From Actinomycetes bacterium (lineage in GTDB: Bacteria; Actinomycetota; Acidimicrobiia; Acidimicrobiales; JAJYPT01): 6,644 bases of DNA. The notes under the pieces were generated by a model, which was given only the letters and a program-made list of their open reading frames with translations, did no database searches and was not told the DNA's origin. Shown piece by piece: positions 1-6,549 of the stretch. Every line of letters begins with the position of its first letter. Positions within the stretch are counted from its first letter, which is position 1. The translations under genes and the position numbers were made by a program. The DNA lies in the NCBI GenBank assembly GCA_021795135.1, contig JAJYPT010000098.1, forward strand, positions 1 through 6,644. The letters are read 5' to 3'.

Positions 1-1
1 T

Positions 2-466
2 AAAAGTTTTGATATTGCCATAGAAGACAATTGGGGAAGTGGAAAAATACTTTTAGAAATATATGAAAAAACAACTGAATCTGAATTATGGGATCCTGTT
101 TTTGTTGTGGATCATCCAGTAGAAGTCTCTCCTTTGGCTAGAAAAAGTCGTTCGGTTGAAGGAGTAGCAGAAAGATTTGAAGCCATTATAGGTGGAAGAG
201 AATTAGCTAATGCTTTTTCTGAATTGATAGATCCAAATGAACAAAGATCTCGTTTTGAGGCTCAAGCAGCTAAAAGGACAGCAGGAGATGAAGAGGCGAT
301 GTATGTAGATGAAACTTACATAGCATCTTTAGAATATGGACTTCCTCCTACTGGAGGTTTAGGAATAGGGATAGATAGATTGGTGATGCTTTTGGCTGAT
401 GTTGCAAGTATAAAAGATGTAATTCTTTTTCCTTTGCTAAAACCACCTTCTAAAACTAACCAATAA
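2..466 (+). CDS. lysS: Lysyl-tRNA synthetase, class II, C-terminal part (5' truncated by window)
   Basis: This is the last 154 residues of a cytoplasmic enzyme that activates lysine with ATP and charges tRNA-Lys. The reading frame is open from base 2 (K-S-F-D-I-A...) to the TAA at 464-466, so the gene begins left of the window. The GTG at 107 is an internal valine codon, not a start. The fragment has the class II catalytic core signatures HPVEVSPLA (about residues 37-45 of the fragment), GGRELANAFSEL with ERFEAQ-like helix sequence following, and motif 3, GGLGIGIDRLVMLL (about 118-131). Motif 3 carries the arginine that contacts ATP. The protein ends with the usual ILFPLLKP tail plus a few residues. 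The wording (RSVEGVAERFEAIIGGRELANAFSEL) differs from mycobacterial LysS and looks closer to deeper actinobacterial lineages, from memory. The stop lies one base from the stop of the opposing prenyl synthase, and no hairpin terminator separates them. Confidence 0.95.
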   Translation, partial: KSFDIAIEDNWGSGKILLEIYEKTTESELWDPVFVVDHPVEVSPLARKSRSVEGVAERFEAIIGGRELANAFSELIDPNEQRSRFEAQAAKRTAGDEEAMYVDETYIASLEYGLPPTGGLGIGIDRLVMLLADVASIKDVILFPLLKPPSKTNQ

Positions 467-467
467 C

Positions 468-1565
468 CTATTTTTTGTTCTCTAATCCATTGACTGAAAT
501 TTCTATAGATTCAACCATGTAATTTGACAAAGCAGACAAAGATTGGACTCCGGCATTGTCACCTAGGGCATAAAGGGACTGTTTTGCTTTATCGGCAAAC
601 ATTTTAGCTGTTTCTAAGGAAAATCTAATTCCTCCACTTTCAATTATAATACTGCGAGCTTTTTCTAATGTGGGTTGATCTAAAACACCTGTAATAAGCG
701 ATTGTAGTTCTGGACCTTTTATAGGATCACCAAGAGTATGTATTACTGGTAAGGTATAAATACCTTCTATAAGATCTTGTCCTTGTTTACCTAATATTTC
801 TTCTGCTCCAATTAGATCTAAAATATCGTCTCTTAGTTGAAAAATCATCCCAAAAGATTCGCCAAATGATCTTAGATGCTGAATTTTTTCATCTGATACT
901 CCTGAGAGTAAAGCTCCAATATGACAAGCAGTTGCCATCAAAGAAGCTGTTTTACCTGAGATAGCTTGTAGATAGGAAGCTTCGGTTCTGTTTAGATTGA
1001 AAGTATCTTGAAGTTCTATGACTTGGCCTTCACAAAGTCTAGCTATAGTTTCAGCCAACAAAGATGAAACTTCAGCTCCCAAATCAGCAGCTACTCCAGA
1101 TGCTCTTGCCAAGAGGAAATCTCCTGCCACTATCGCAACTAAATTTCCCCACCTTGCATTGACAGTTTCCACTTTTCTTCTAGTTGTTGCTTCATCCATA
1201 ACATCATCATGATAAAGAGATCCTAAATGAACTAATTCGACAGCTACTCCGCCTAGAAGTACTTCTTTTGGTATAGAAGTTAAGGAAATATTTTCTAAAT
1301 CATTTTCTGCCAAAGAAGTTGACAAGTAGCTAGCAGCTGCTGAAGCTATAGTTAAAATGGGGCGGAGTCGTTTTCCACCTGCATGGATTAAATGTACAGC
1401 TACTTGGGACAAGAAAGGATCTTGGGAGTTGACGGCTTTTACTAACAGCTCTTCAAGAACGTCCATAGATTCATTCAATTTGGCGAGTTTTATTATTTGA
1501 TAAATGTTCACTATTAAGATAGATAGGCTATCAGCAACAACATCTGATAGTTGAAATTGAACCAA
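468..1565 (-). CDS. Long-chain polyprenyl diphosphate synthase (trans-isoprenyl diphosphate synthase)
   Basis: This polyprenyl synthetase family enzyme extends allylic diphosphates with isopentenyl diphosphate, most likely for the menaquinone side chain. As drawn it has 365 residues. Visible motifs are HAGGKRLRP (61-69, IPP-binding K65/R66), the first aspartate-rich motif DDVMD (120-124) followed by RR (129-130), GDFLLARA (148-155), GKTASL (204-209), and the second aspartate-rich motif FQLRDDILD (242-250) followed by GKQGQDL. The residues just before the first motif are small (G115, S116). In this family that leaves the chain pocket open and favours a long product; the exact length cannot be read. 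The start is uncertain. A TTG at 1565 is used, with no Shine-Dalgarno but a TAATAT box just upstream. The GTG at 1511 and ATG at 1466 are alternatives, and the ATG would still leave about 19 residues before the HLIHAGGKR core. It resembles actinobacterial GrcC-type proteins but is about 30 residues longer, mostly at the N-terminus. Confidence 0.92.
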   Translation of the reverse strand: MVQFQLSDVVADSLSILIVNIYQIIKLAKLNESMDVLEELLVKAVNSQDPFLSQVAVHLIHAGGKRLRPILTIASAAASYLSTSLAENDLENISLTSIPKEVLLGGVAVELVHLGSLYHDDVMDEATTRRKVETVNARWGNLVAIVAGDFLLARASGVAADLGAEVSSLLAETIARLCEGQVIELQDTFNLNRTEASYLQAISGKTASLMATACHIGALLSGVSDEKIQHLRSFGESFGMIFQLRDDILDLIGAEEILGKQGQDLIEGIYTLPVIHTLGDPIKGPELQSLITGVLDQPTLEKARSIIIESGGIRFSLETAKMFADKAKQSLYALGDNAGVQSLSALSNYMVESIEISVNGLENKK

Positions 1566-1570
1566 CGGAA

Positions 1571-1597
1571 ATATTAAATAAATACCAGGACATTCAA
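1571..1597 (-). promoter_or_regulatory. Putative promoter of the prenyl synthase gene
   Basis: On the minus strand there is TTGAAT (1597-1592), a 15-bp spacer, then TAATAT (1576-1571). The TAATAT ends five bases before the TTG used as start, so the transcript would begin at or next to the start codon. There is no ribosome binding site, which fits a leaderless message. The -35 match and the short spacer are weak, so this is inference. Confidence 0.35.
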
Positions 1598-2174
1598 ATA
1601 CTAATACTTAAATTTGATCAGATCTAGAAGTAAAATCATATTTATATATCCTCTTGAAAAGTTTTGAACTCCTATCTATGTAAAAAGTGGAGTTATAAAT
1701 TGTATTGATGTTCCAATGGAACTAAGCCAAGTATAAATTAGGATATTAGTTGAAGTAAAACCTAATTTTATATTTATTACCTAATGATCAAACATAGCTG
1801 TTACTTAACAGAATTTACAGATGAGGAGTTAATCTTTCCAAACTATCTCTCATCTTTGAGTTAAGTAAAATGATTAGCATTATTGCAAAGCTATGTTCTG
1901 GAGTTGTCTCAATTAAACTATTTTATGTATTTGTTAAATTTTGAGATTAATTATTTTTGTTTTTAAAAAGTTGAATGAATCAAAAAGTAATAAGAGATTT
2001 ATTGCTGTAATCGATGATAGAGACTAGTTTGAAGGATTGTCCCTGGTTACTTTTGATTATTTTTTTCGCCTAAACTATGGAACATAAGTATTAAAAGATA
2101 TTTTTGGTCTAACAAAACTGGTCTTGTCTACCAGATTGGATGGGGGAATATATATTCAGTTGAACAGGTTTAAT

Positions 2175-2220
2175 TTATTGAAAGTTTAGCTGACAAGTTA
2201 TTGAAAGTTTAGCTGACAAG
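2175..2220. repeat. Perfect 23-bp tandem direct repeat, two copies
   Basis: Copy 1 is 2175-2197 and copy 2 is 2198-2220, identical base for base, each starting TTATTGAAAG and ending TAGCTGACAAG. The 23-bp period is close to two helical turns. The repeat sits about 20 bases upstream of a consensus TATAAT and carries a CTGACA in each copy. It could be a duplicated operator or simply a slippage duplication. Confidence 0.95.
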
Positions 2221-2240
2221 TAGCTAATACCTGAGAGGGT

Positions 2241-2246
2241 TATAAT
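2241..2246 (+). promoter_or_regulatory. Candidate clpC promoter -10 box (TATAAT)
   Basis: A perfect TATAAT lies about 250 bases upstream of the clpC start and points toward it. No good -35 exists at 16-18 bp. The nearest similar hexamer, CTGACA (2213-2218, second repeat copy), is 22 bp away, so an activator would probably be needed if this is real. Transcription from here would give a long leader containing the two hairpins at 2261-2291 and 2310-2335. A closer TATATT (2463-2468) is another candidate -10 without a clear -35. Such hexamers arise by chance in AT-rich DNA. Confidence 0.3.
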
Positions 2247-2260
2247 TGAATTAAAGCTAA

Positions 2261-2291
2261 AGTATTTGGAAGTTTTTTATTTGCAAATACT
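2261..2291. other. 8-bp stem hairpin in the clpC leader region
   Basis: AGTATTTG (2261-2268) pairs perfectly with CAAATACT (2284-2291) across a 15-base loop. It would lie at the very 5' end of a transcript begun from the TATAAT at 2241. The AT-rich stem is only moderately stable. Confidence 0.5.
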
Positions 2292-2300
2292 AATTATTGA

Positions 2301-2335
2301 AAAAAAATAAACTACTGATTAAAGATTCAGTAGTT
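2301..2335 (-). terminator. Hairpin with T-tract on the minus strand (intrinsic-terminator-like)
   Basis: AACTACTGA (2310-2318) and TCAGTAGTT (2327-2335) form a perfect 9-bp stem with an 8-base loop. Read on the minus strand, the stem runs directly into TATTTTTTTT (2309-2300 region), as in an intrinsic terminator. On the plus strand no T-run follows. There is no minus-strand gene between it and clpC, so it may stop antisense transcription coming out of clpC, or be a structural element of the clpC leader. The stem has little G+C, so termination strength is doubtful. Confidence 0.5.
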
Positions 2336-2485
2336 GTTGAAGTAATGGGAATATTAATAATCAATAAGGGCAATAAATATTGATACCTAGGTTTGGGAAA
2401 TACTTAGAGTGGAAATCATATTTTTTTGGTTTTCATCTCGAAGGTTTTCATTTGAGGTAAACTATATTTATTACTCCCTAATGCC

Positions 2486-2491
2486 AGGAGG
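2486..2491 (+). promoter_or_regulatory. Shine-Dalgarno AGGAGG that sets the clpC start at TTG 2499
   Basis: A full-consensus AGGAGG lies seven bases before the TTG at 2499. Starting there gives MFERFTDRARRV, the invariant N-terminus of the family. The in-frame ATG at 2481 is only five bases upstream of the AGGAGG and has no site of its own, and a GTG at 2409 would add 30 residues unknown in the family. Confidence 0.85.
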
Positions 2492-2498
2492 CGGGCGG

Positions 2499-4985
2499 TT
2501 GTTTGAACGCTTTACTGATCGAGCAAGACGAGTTTTAGTATTAGCTCAAGAGGAGGCACGCCTTCTCAATCATAACTTTATTGGTACTGAGCACATTTTG
2601 TTAGGTCTTATACATGAAGGAGAAGGTGTAGCTGCTAAGGCGCTTGAATCCTTGGGAGTCTCTCTTGAAGCTGTGCGCGAAAAGGTAGAAGAGACTATTG
2701 GACCAGCTGGTTCTTCCACTGCGGGTTCGCCACCTTTTACTCCTAGAGCCAAAAAAGTTCTCGAACTATCTTTGCGAGAGGCTTTACAATTGGGTCACAA
2801 CTACATTGGTACTGAACACATGTTGCTTGGTTTGGTACGAGAAGGAGAAGGAGTAGCTGCGCGAGTATTGGTCAGCTTAGGAGCTGATCTTCCTAGAGTG
2901 CGTCAGCAAGTCATACAGTTGCTTTCTGGTTACCAAGGAAAAGAAGCAACTACTGCAGGAGTTGGAGGCTCTACTCAAGAAACTCCTCCTGGATCTCCTG
3001 TTTTGGATCAATTTGGAAGAAATTTAACTGCTCTTGCTAGGGATCATAAATTAGATCCGGTTATAGGAAGAGATTCAGAGATGGAACGTGTTATGCAGGT
3101 TCTTTCTCGAAGAACGAAAAATAATCCTGTTCTTATAGGTGAACCAGGTGTGGGCAAAACCGCTATCGTCGAAGGTTTAGCTCAAAAGATTGTATCGGAA
3201 GAAATTCCTGAAACGCTAAAAGGAAAACAACTCTATACCTTGGATCTAGGAGCTTTAGTAGCAGGAAGCCGTTATCGAGGAGATTTTGAAGAGCGCTTGA
3301 AGAAAGTTCTCAAAGAGATTCGTACTCGTGGAGATATCATTCTTTTTATAGATGAGTTGCATACTCTGGTAGGAGCTGGTGCTGCAGAAGGAGCTATTGA
3401 TGCTGCTTCTATCCTCAAGCCTATGCTTGCTAGGGGAGAACTTCAAACTATTGGTGCTACTACTTTGGACGAGTATCGTAAATATTTAGAAAAAGATGCA
3501 GCTTTAGAGCGTCGTTTTCAACCTGTCAAAGTTGAAGAACCAGCTTTGAGTCACACAATTGAAATTCTTAAAGGATTACGGGAAAGATACGAGACGCATC
3601 ATTCTGTAACTATTACCGACCAAGCTTTAGTCGCAGCAGCTAACTTAGCTGATCGTTATATAGCTGATCGTTATTTGCCAGATAAAGCTATTGATCTTAT
3701 AGATGAAGCAGGTAGTCGCCTAAGAATTAGGCGGATGTCTACTCCTGATGATTACAAAGAATTAGAAAAAGAGATCTCTCAAGTACGTCGAGATAAAGAA
3801 GTTGCTATTGAAAAGCAAAACTTCGAACAAGCTCAAAAACTAGCAGATAAAGAAAAAGATAAGCTAGAGCAAAAAGCCACTAAAGAAAAAGAGTGGCGAG
3901 CAGCTGGTATAGATCTTTTTGACGTAGTTGATGAAGAAGTCATAGCAGAGGTACTAGCTAATTGGACAGGTATACCTGTTTATAAGCTTACAGAAGAAGA
4001 AACAGCCAAGCTATTGCGCATGGAAGACGAGCTTCATCATCGAGTAATAGGTCAAGAAGAAGCCATCAAAGCTTTATCTAGAGCTATTAGGAGAACTAGA
4101 GCAGGTTTGAAAGATCCTCGTCGTCCTAGTGGGTCGTTTATTTTCTTAGGTCCTACAGGTGTTGGTAAAACAGAATTAGCTAAAGCTTTGGCAGAGTTCC
4201 TTTTTGATGATGAAAGCGCTTTAATCCAATTGGATATGAGTGAATACATGGAAAAACATACTGTCAGTAGATTAGTTGGTTCTCCTCCAGGATATGTTGG
4301 ATATGAAGAAGGCGGACAATTAACAGAAGCTGTAAGGCGTAAGCCTTTTTCAGTCGTTCTTTTTGACGAAGTCGAAAAGGCTCATCCAGATATCTTCAAT
4401 ACCTTATTGCAGATCTTAGAAGATGGAAGACTAACTGATGCTCAAGGAAGGACAGTAGATTTCAAAAATACTGTTCTTATCATGACTTCTAACTTAGGTA
4501 CTTCTGATTTGAGAAAAGCAACTATTGGATTTTCTAGAACCAACGAAGCTGTTACTTATGACAGAATGAAAGAAAAGGTAAATGAAGCTTTGAAGGGTCA
4601 TTTTCGTCCTGAGTTTTTGAACCGGTTAGACGACACTATCGTCTTCCATGAATTGACTAAAGACGAAGTAATCCAAATTGTAGACTTGATGATCCAAAGG
4701 ACTAGAGATCAGCTTCAACAACAAGGACTAGGTCTTGAACTTACTCAACCAGCAGCAGCTTTGTTAGCAGAAAAGGGATATGATCCTACTTTGGGAGCTC
4801 GTCCTTTACGAAGAGCTATTCAAAGGCTGGTAGAAGATCCTTTGTCTGAAAGATTACTATGGAAAGAGTTTAAAGCTGGTGAGACAATTATTGTTGATGC
4901 AGAAAATGAAGAAATTGTTTTTCGCTCAGTAGAAGGAGTTGATTCTCCTCCTGTCTTAGCTGCAGCTACTCCACCTCCAGAGTAG
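2499..4985 (+). CDS. clpC: ATP-dependent Clp protease ATP-binding subunit ClpC
   Basis: This is a class I Hsp100/AAA+ unfoldase. Its hexamer unfolds substrates and feeds them to ClpP in the cytoplasm. From the TTG at 2499 (chosen because of the AGGAGG at 2486-2491) it has 828 residues, near the usual ClpC length. Order of domains: two Clp_N repeats (about 5-70 and 80-145); a linker with LLSGYQGKE; AAA-1 with Walker A GEPGVGKT (214-221), GSRYRGDFEER pore region (256-266), Walker B ILFIDE (281-286) and ALERRF arginines (335-340); a UVR-like coiled-coil M domain (about 430-465); AAA-2 with Walker A GPTGVGKT (551-558), GYVGYEEGG pore loop (598-606), Walker B VVLFDE (619-624), sensor TSNLG (663-667) and sensor 2 GARPLRR (766-772). 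IGF at 676-678 fits the ClpP-docking tripeptide. All key ATPase residues are present. The sequence follows mycobacterial ClpC1 closely, the main basis for the phylum call. The gene has its own terminator. Confidence 0.98.
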   Translation: MFERFTDRARRVLVLAQEEARLLNHNFIGTEHILLGLIHEGEGVAAKALESLGVSLEAVREKVEETIGPAGSSTAGSPPFTPRAKKVLELSLREALQLGHNYIGTEHMLLGLVREGEGVAARVLVSLGADLPRVRQQVIQLLSGYQGKEATTAGVGGSTQETPPGSPVLDQFGRNLTALARDHKLDPVIGRDSEMERVMQVLSRRTKNNPVLIGEPGVGKTAIVEGLAQKIVSEEIPETLKGKQLYTLDLGALVAGSRYRGDFEERLKKVLKEIRTRGDIILFIDELHTLVGAGAAEGAIDAASILKPMLARGELQTIGATTLDEYRKYLEKDAALERRFQPVKVEEPALSHTIEILKGLRERYETHHSVTITDQALVAAANLADRYIADRYLPDKAIDLIDEAGSRLRIRRMSTPDDYKELEKEISQVRRDKEVAIEKQNFEQAQKLADKEKDKLEQKATKEKEWRAAGIDLFDVVDEEVIAEVLANWTGIPVYKLTEEETAKLLRMEDELHHRVIGQEEAIKALSRAIRRTRAGLKDPRRPSGSFIFLGPTGVGKTELAKALAEFLFDDESALIQLDMSEYMEKHTVSRLVGSPPGYVGYEEGGQLTEAVRRKPFSVVLFDEVEKAHPDIFNTLLQILEDGRLTDAQGRTVDFKNTVLIMTSNLGTSDLRKATIGFSRTNEAVTYDRMKEKVNEALKGHFRPEFLNRLDDTIVFHELTKDEVIQIVDLMIQRTRDQLQQQGLGLELTQPAAALLAEKGYDPTLGARPLRRAIQRLVEDPLSERLLWKEFKAGETIIVDAENEEIVFRSVEGVDSPPVLAAATPPPE

Positions 4986-4990
4986 TAATA

Positions 4991-5040
4991 AATAATAAAA
5001 AAAGGACCCTAGTAGTATCTAGGGTCCTTTTTTTATTATT
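4991..5040 (+). terminator. Strong intrinsic terminator after clpC (possibly bidirectional)
   Basis: A perfect 22-bp inverted repeat (4991-5012 and 5019-5040) has a six-base loop TAGTAT. The GC-rich core is GGACCCTAG/CTAGGGTCC, flanked by an A7 on the left and T7 on the right, then AATAAT/ATTATT. It starts five bases after the clpC stop. The symmetric A/T runs mean it could also act on the minus strand. It separates clpC from radA. Confidence 0.95.
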
Positions 5041-5087
5041 ATAAATCAAATCCTAGATCTATTTTTCTCACATGTGATCATTATAGG

Positions 5088-5121
5088 TTCAATGTCGTAT
5101 CTTATCTTTATACTGTAATTA
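5088..5121 (+). promoter_or_regulatory. radA promoter, leaderless arrangement
   Basis: TATACT (5109-5114) fits the actinobacterial TANNNT -10. Six bases separate it from the ATG at 5121, which places the expected transcription start on the A of the start codon. TTCAAT (5088-5093) is a weak -35 at 15 bp. No Shine-Dalgarno is visible upstream, as expected for a leaderless mRNA. Confidence 0.65.
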
Positions 5122-6491
5122 TGAGTAAAAGTAGCCATGTCTGTTCTTCTTGTGGAGCCATTTTTTCTAAATGGCTTGGACGGTGTCCCCTATGTGGGGA
5201 ATGGAATAGTGTTGTTGAACAGTTGAATAAAGCTAAAGATACCAAGAATAAAACTTCTTTACTTCCAGCTGTACCCATTAAAGAAATAAAACTTGTAAGA
5301 GATTCAGCTCGTCTTTGTTCTCAAATACCTGAATTTGATGAGGTACTAGGGGGTGGAATAGTGCGAGGGTCGGCAACTATTTTAGGTGGAGAACCCGGTA
5401 TAGGTAAGTCTACTTTAGTATTGCAATTATTGAATTCAATCGCTGCACAAGGGCATCGCTGTTTGCTCGTTTCGGGTGAAGAATCATCTTTTCAAGTTAG
5501 ACTAAGAGCAGAAAGACTAAAAACAATAGATGTTAATCTATTGTTTTTATCTGAGACTTCGCTTCCAAATATCTTATTAGCTATTGAAGATGAAAAAGTA
5601 GATTTAGTTGTAATTGATTCCATACAATCAGTTACCGATGATTCCAATCCTTCCTCTTTTGGATCAATTTCTCAGGTAAAACAATGTACTGCAGAATTAG
5701 TGGAATTGGCTAAAAGTTCTAATACTGCAATTATAATCATCGGCCATGTAACCAAAGAAGGATCATTGGCAGGTCCCAAAACCCTAGAGCATTTAGTAGA
5801 TACGGTATTGAATTTTGAAGGCGATCGTTATAATTCTTTGCGTTTGCTTAGGAGTTTAAAAAATCGCTTTGGACCTACAGGTCAGATGGGAATTTTTGCA
5901 ATGCGACAAGGAGGTCTTCAACCAGTTCCAAATGCTGGTTCTATTTTTTTAAGCGATCGTAATTTAGACTCTCCTGGCTCTATAATTTTTTCAGCAGTAG
6001 AAGGCCAACGACCTTTTTTGGTTGAAGTACAAGCTTTAGTTACTCCCTCTGGCGGTGCGCCCCAGCGTTCTAGCCAAGGAGTTGATGCAAAAAGATTAAA
6101 CATAATTATTGCCATTTTGCAATCTTGTTTAGGCATACCGTTACATTCTTTTGATATTTTTATATCTGTTGTGGGGGGTGTGAAAATACTTGAACCAGCA
6201 GCTGACTTGGCTCTAGGACTTGCTTTAGTTTCAGCCTGGAGCGGAATCAAGCTTCCCTCAGATCTAGTTGTTTGTGCTGAATTAGGCTTACGAGGAGAAC
6301 TAAGACAAGTTGGACATGAAGAGCTTCGACTTAAAGAAATATTACAAATGGGATTCTCTCAAGTTCTTTTACCTCAAAATGGAACTAGTAAAGAATCATC
6401 TTTACAATTGGAAAGGGTTTCTGATCTCAACTCAGCAGTTGAATTCTTAGGTCTTGAGTTTAAGCGAAATAAGAGATTGCGGTTAGTATAA
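5121..6491 (+). CDS. radA: DNA repair protein RadA (Sms)
   Basis: This RecA-like ATPase/helicase promotes branch migration and processing of recombination intermediates during repair. It has 456 residues, normal for the family. Features in order: a C4 zinc finger C8-x2-C11...C22-x2-C25 (CSSCG...CPLCGEWNS); an ATPase core with Walker A GGEPGIGKST (89-98), a GEES segment (119-122) and Walker B DLVVIDSIQ (161-169, D166); the RadA-specific KNRFG motif (247-251), preserved intact; and a Lon-protease-like C-terminal domain from about SSQGVDAKRLN (317-327) through VVGGVKILEPAADLALGLALVSAW (350-373) to the end. The Lon-like domain is structural in this family and lacks proteolytic activity. The ATG at 5121 is preferred because of the -10 box six bases before it and because the zinc finger follows at once. 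The gene stands alone after the clpC terminator. In many bacteria disA follows radA; here a mobile element end lies about 80 bases downstream. Confidence 0.97.
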   Translation: MSKSSHVCSSCGAIFSKWLGRCPLCGEWNSVVEQLNKAKDTKNKTSLLPAVPIKEIKLVRDSARLCSQIPEFDEVLGGGIVRGSATILGGEPGIGKSTLVLQLLNSIAAQGHRCLLVSGEESSFQVRLRAERLKTIDVNLLFLSETSLPNILLAIEDEKVDLVVIDSIQSVTDDSNPSSFGSISQVKQCTAELVELAKSSNTAIIIIGHVTKEGSLAGPKTLEHLVDTVLNFEGDRYNSLRLLRSLKNRFGPTGQMGIFAMRQGGLQPVPNAGSIFLSDRNLDSPGSIIFSAVEGQRPFLVEVQALVTPSGGAPQRSSQGVDAKRLNIIIAILQSCLGIPLHSFDIFISVVGGVKILEPAADLALGLALVSAWSGIKLPSDLVVCAELGLRGELRQVGHEELRLKEILQMGFSQVLLPQNGTSKESSLQLERVSDLNSAVEFLGLEFKRNKRLRLV

Positions 6492-6549
6492 ACCTTAGGG
6501 GACTGTTTAGTTCATTTCAGAAGAAAAAGGGAAATTTATTTGCTGATAT

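Larger units (their letters stand above)
1566..2498. other. Gene-free spacer between divergent prenyl synthase and clpC
   Basis: About 930 bases carry no ORF I can recognise. Stops are frequent in all frames, and the ATG-initiated frames I read by eye end within about a dozen codons (for example 1974 on the plus strand). Composition is more AT-rich than the flanking genes. Identifiable items are a 14-base palindrome CTGTTACTTAACAG (1798-1811), a 12-base palindrome GAATATATATTC (2146-2157), a 5-bp hairpin CTGGT/ACCAG (2118-2134), the 23-bp tandem duplication, a TATAAT box and two longer hairpins, the last three items being listed separately. No tRNA, rRNA or CRISPR structure is apparent. In many actinobacteria lsr2 sits between lysS and clpC. 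I see no recognisable lsr2 remnant, but a strongly decayed one cannot be excluded by eye. Confidence 0.7.

Noticed and set aside
107..466. A 119-residue ORF starting at GTG 107 as a complete small gene
   Set aside because: The frame is open and LysS-like upstream to base 2; GTG 107 is an internal valine in a gene cut by the window edge.
1018..1212. Plus-strand ORF of 64 codons inside the prenyl synthase
   Set aside because: It is the antisense shadow of conserved enzyme sequence including the DDVMD region, with no promoter or ribosome site.
1667..1694. AACTCC/GGAGTT inverted repeat as an operator or terminator
   Set aside because: Six pairs across a 16-base AT-rich loop with no T-run; expected by chance.
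2570..4249. Minus-strand ORFs of 60-65 codons at 2570-2752, 3255-3446 and 4052-4249
   Set aside because: All lie antisense to intact clpC, whose conserved motifs fully explain the sequence.
5041..5120. tRNA-like GGTTCAA stretch near 5087
   Set aside because: No acceptor, D or anticodon stems can be formed in the short gap between the clpC terminator and radA.
5820..5960. GCGATCG-type motifs suggesting a cyanobacterial HIP1 genome
   Set aside because: Only GCGATCGT occurs, twice, in the stretch examined within radA; the full GCGATCGC was not seen, and ClpC is clearly of actinobacterial type.
5918..6250. Minus-strand 110-codon ORF inside radA
   Set aside because: It is antisense to the conserved RadA Lon-like domain, and its composition is that of a shadow frame.
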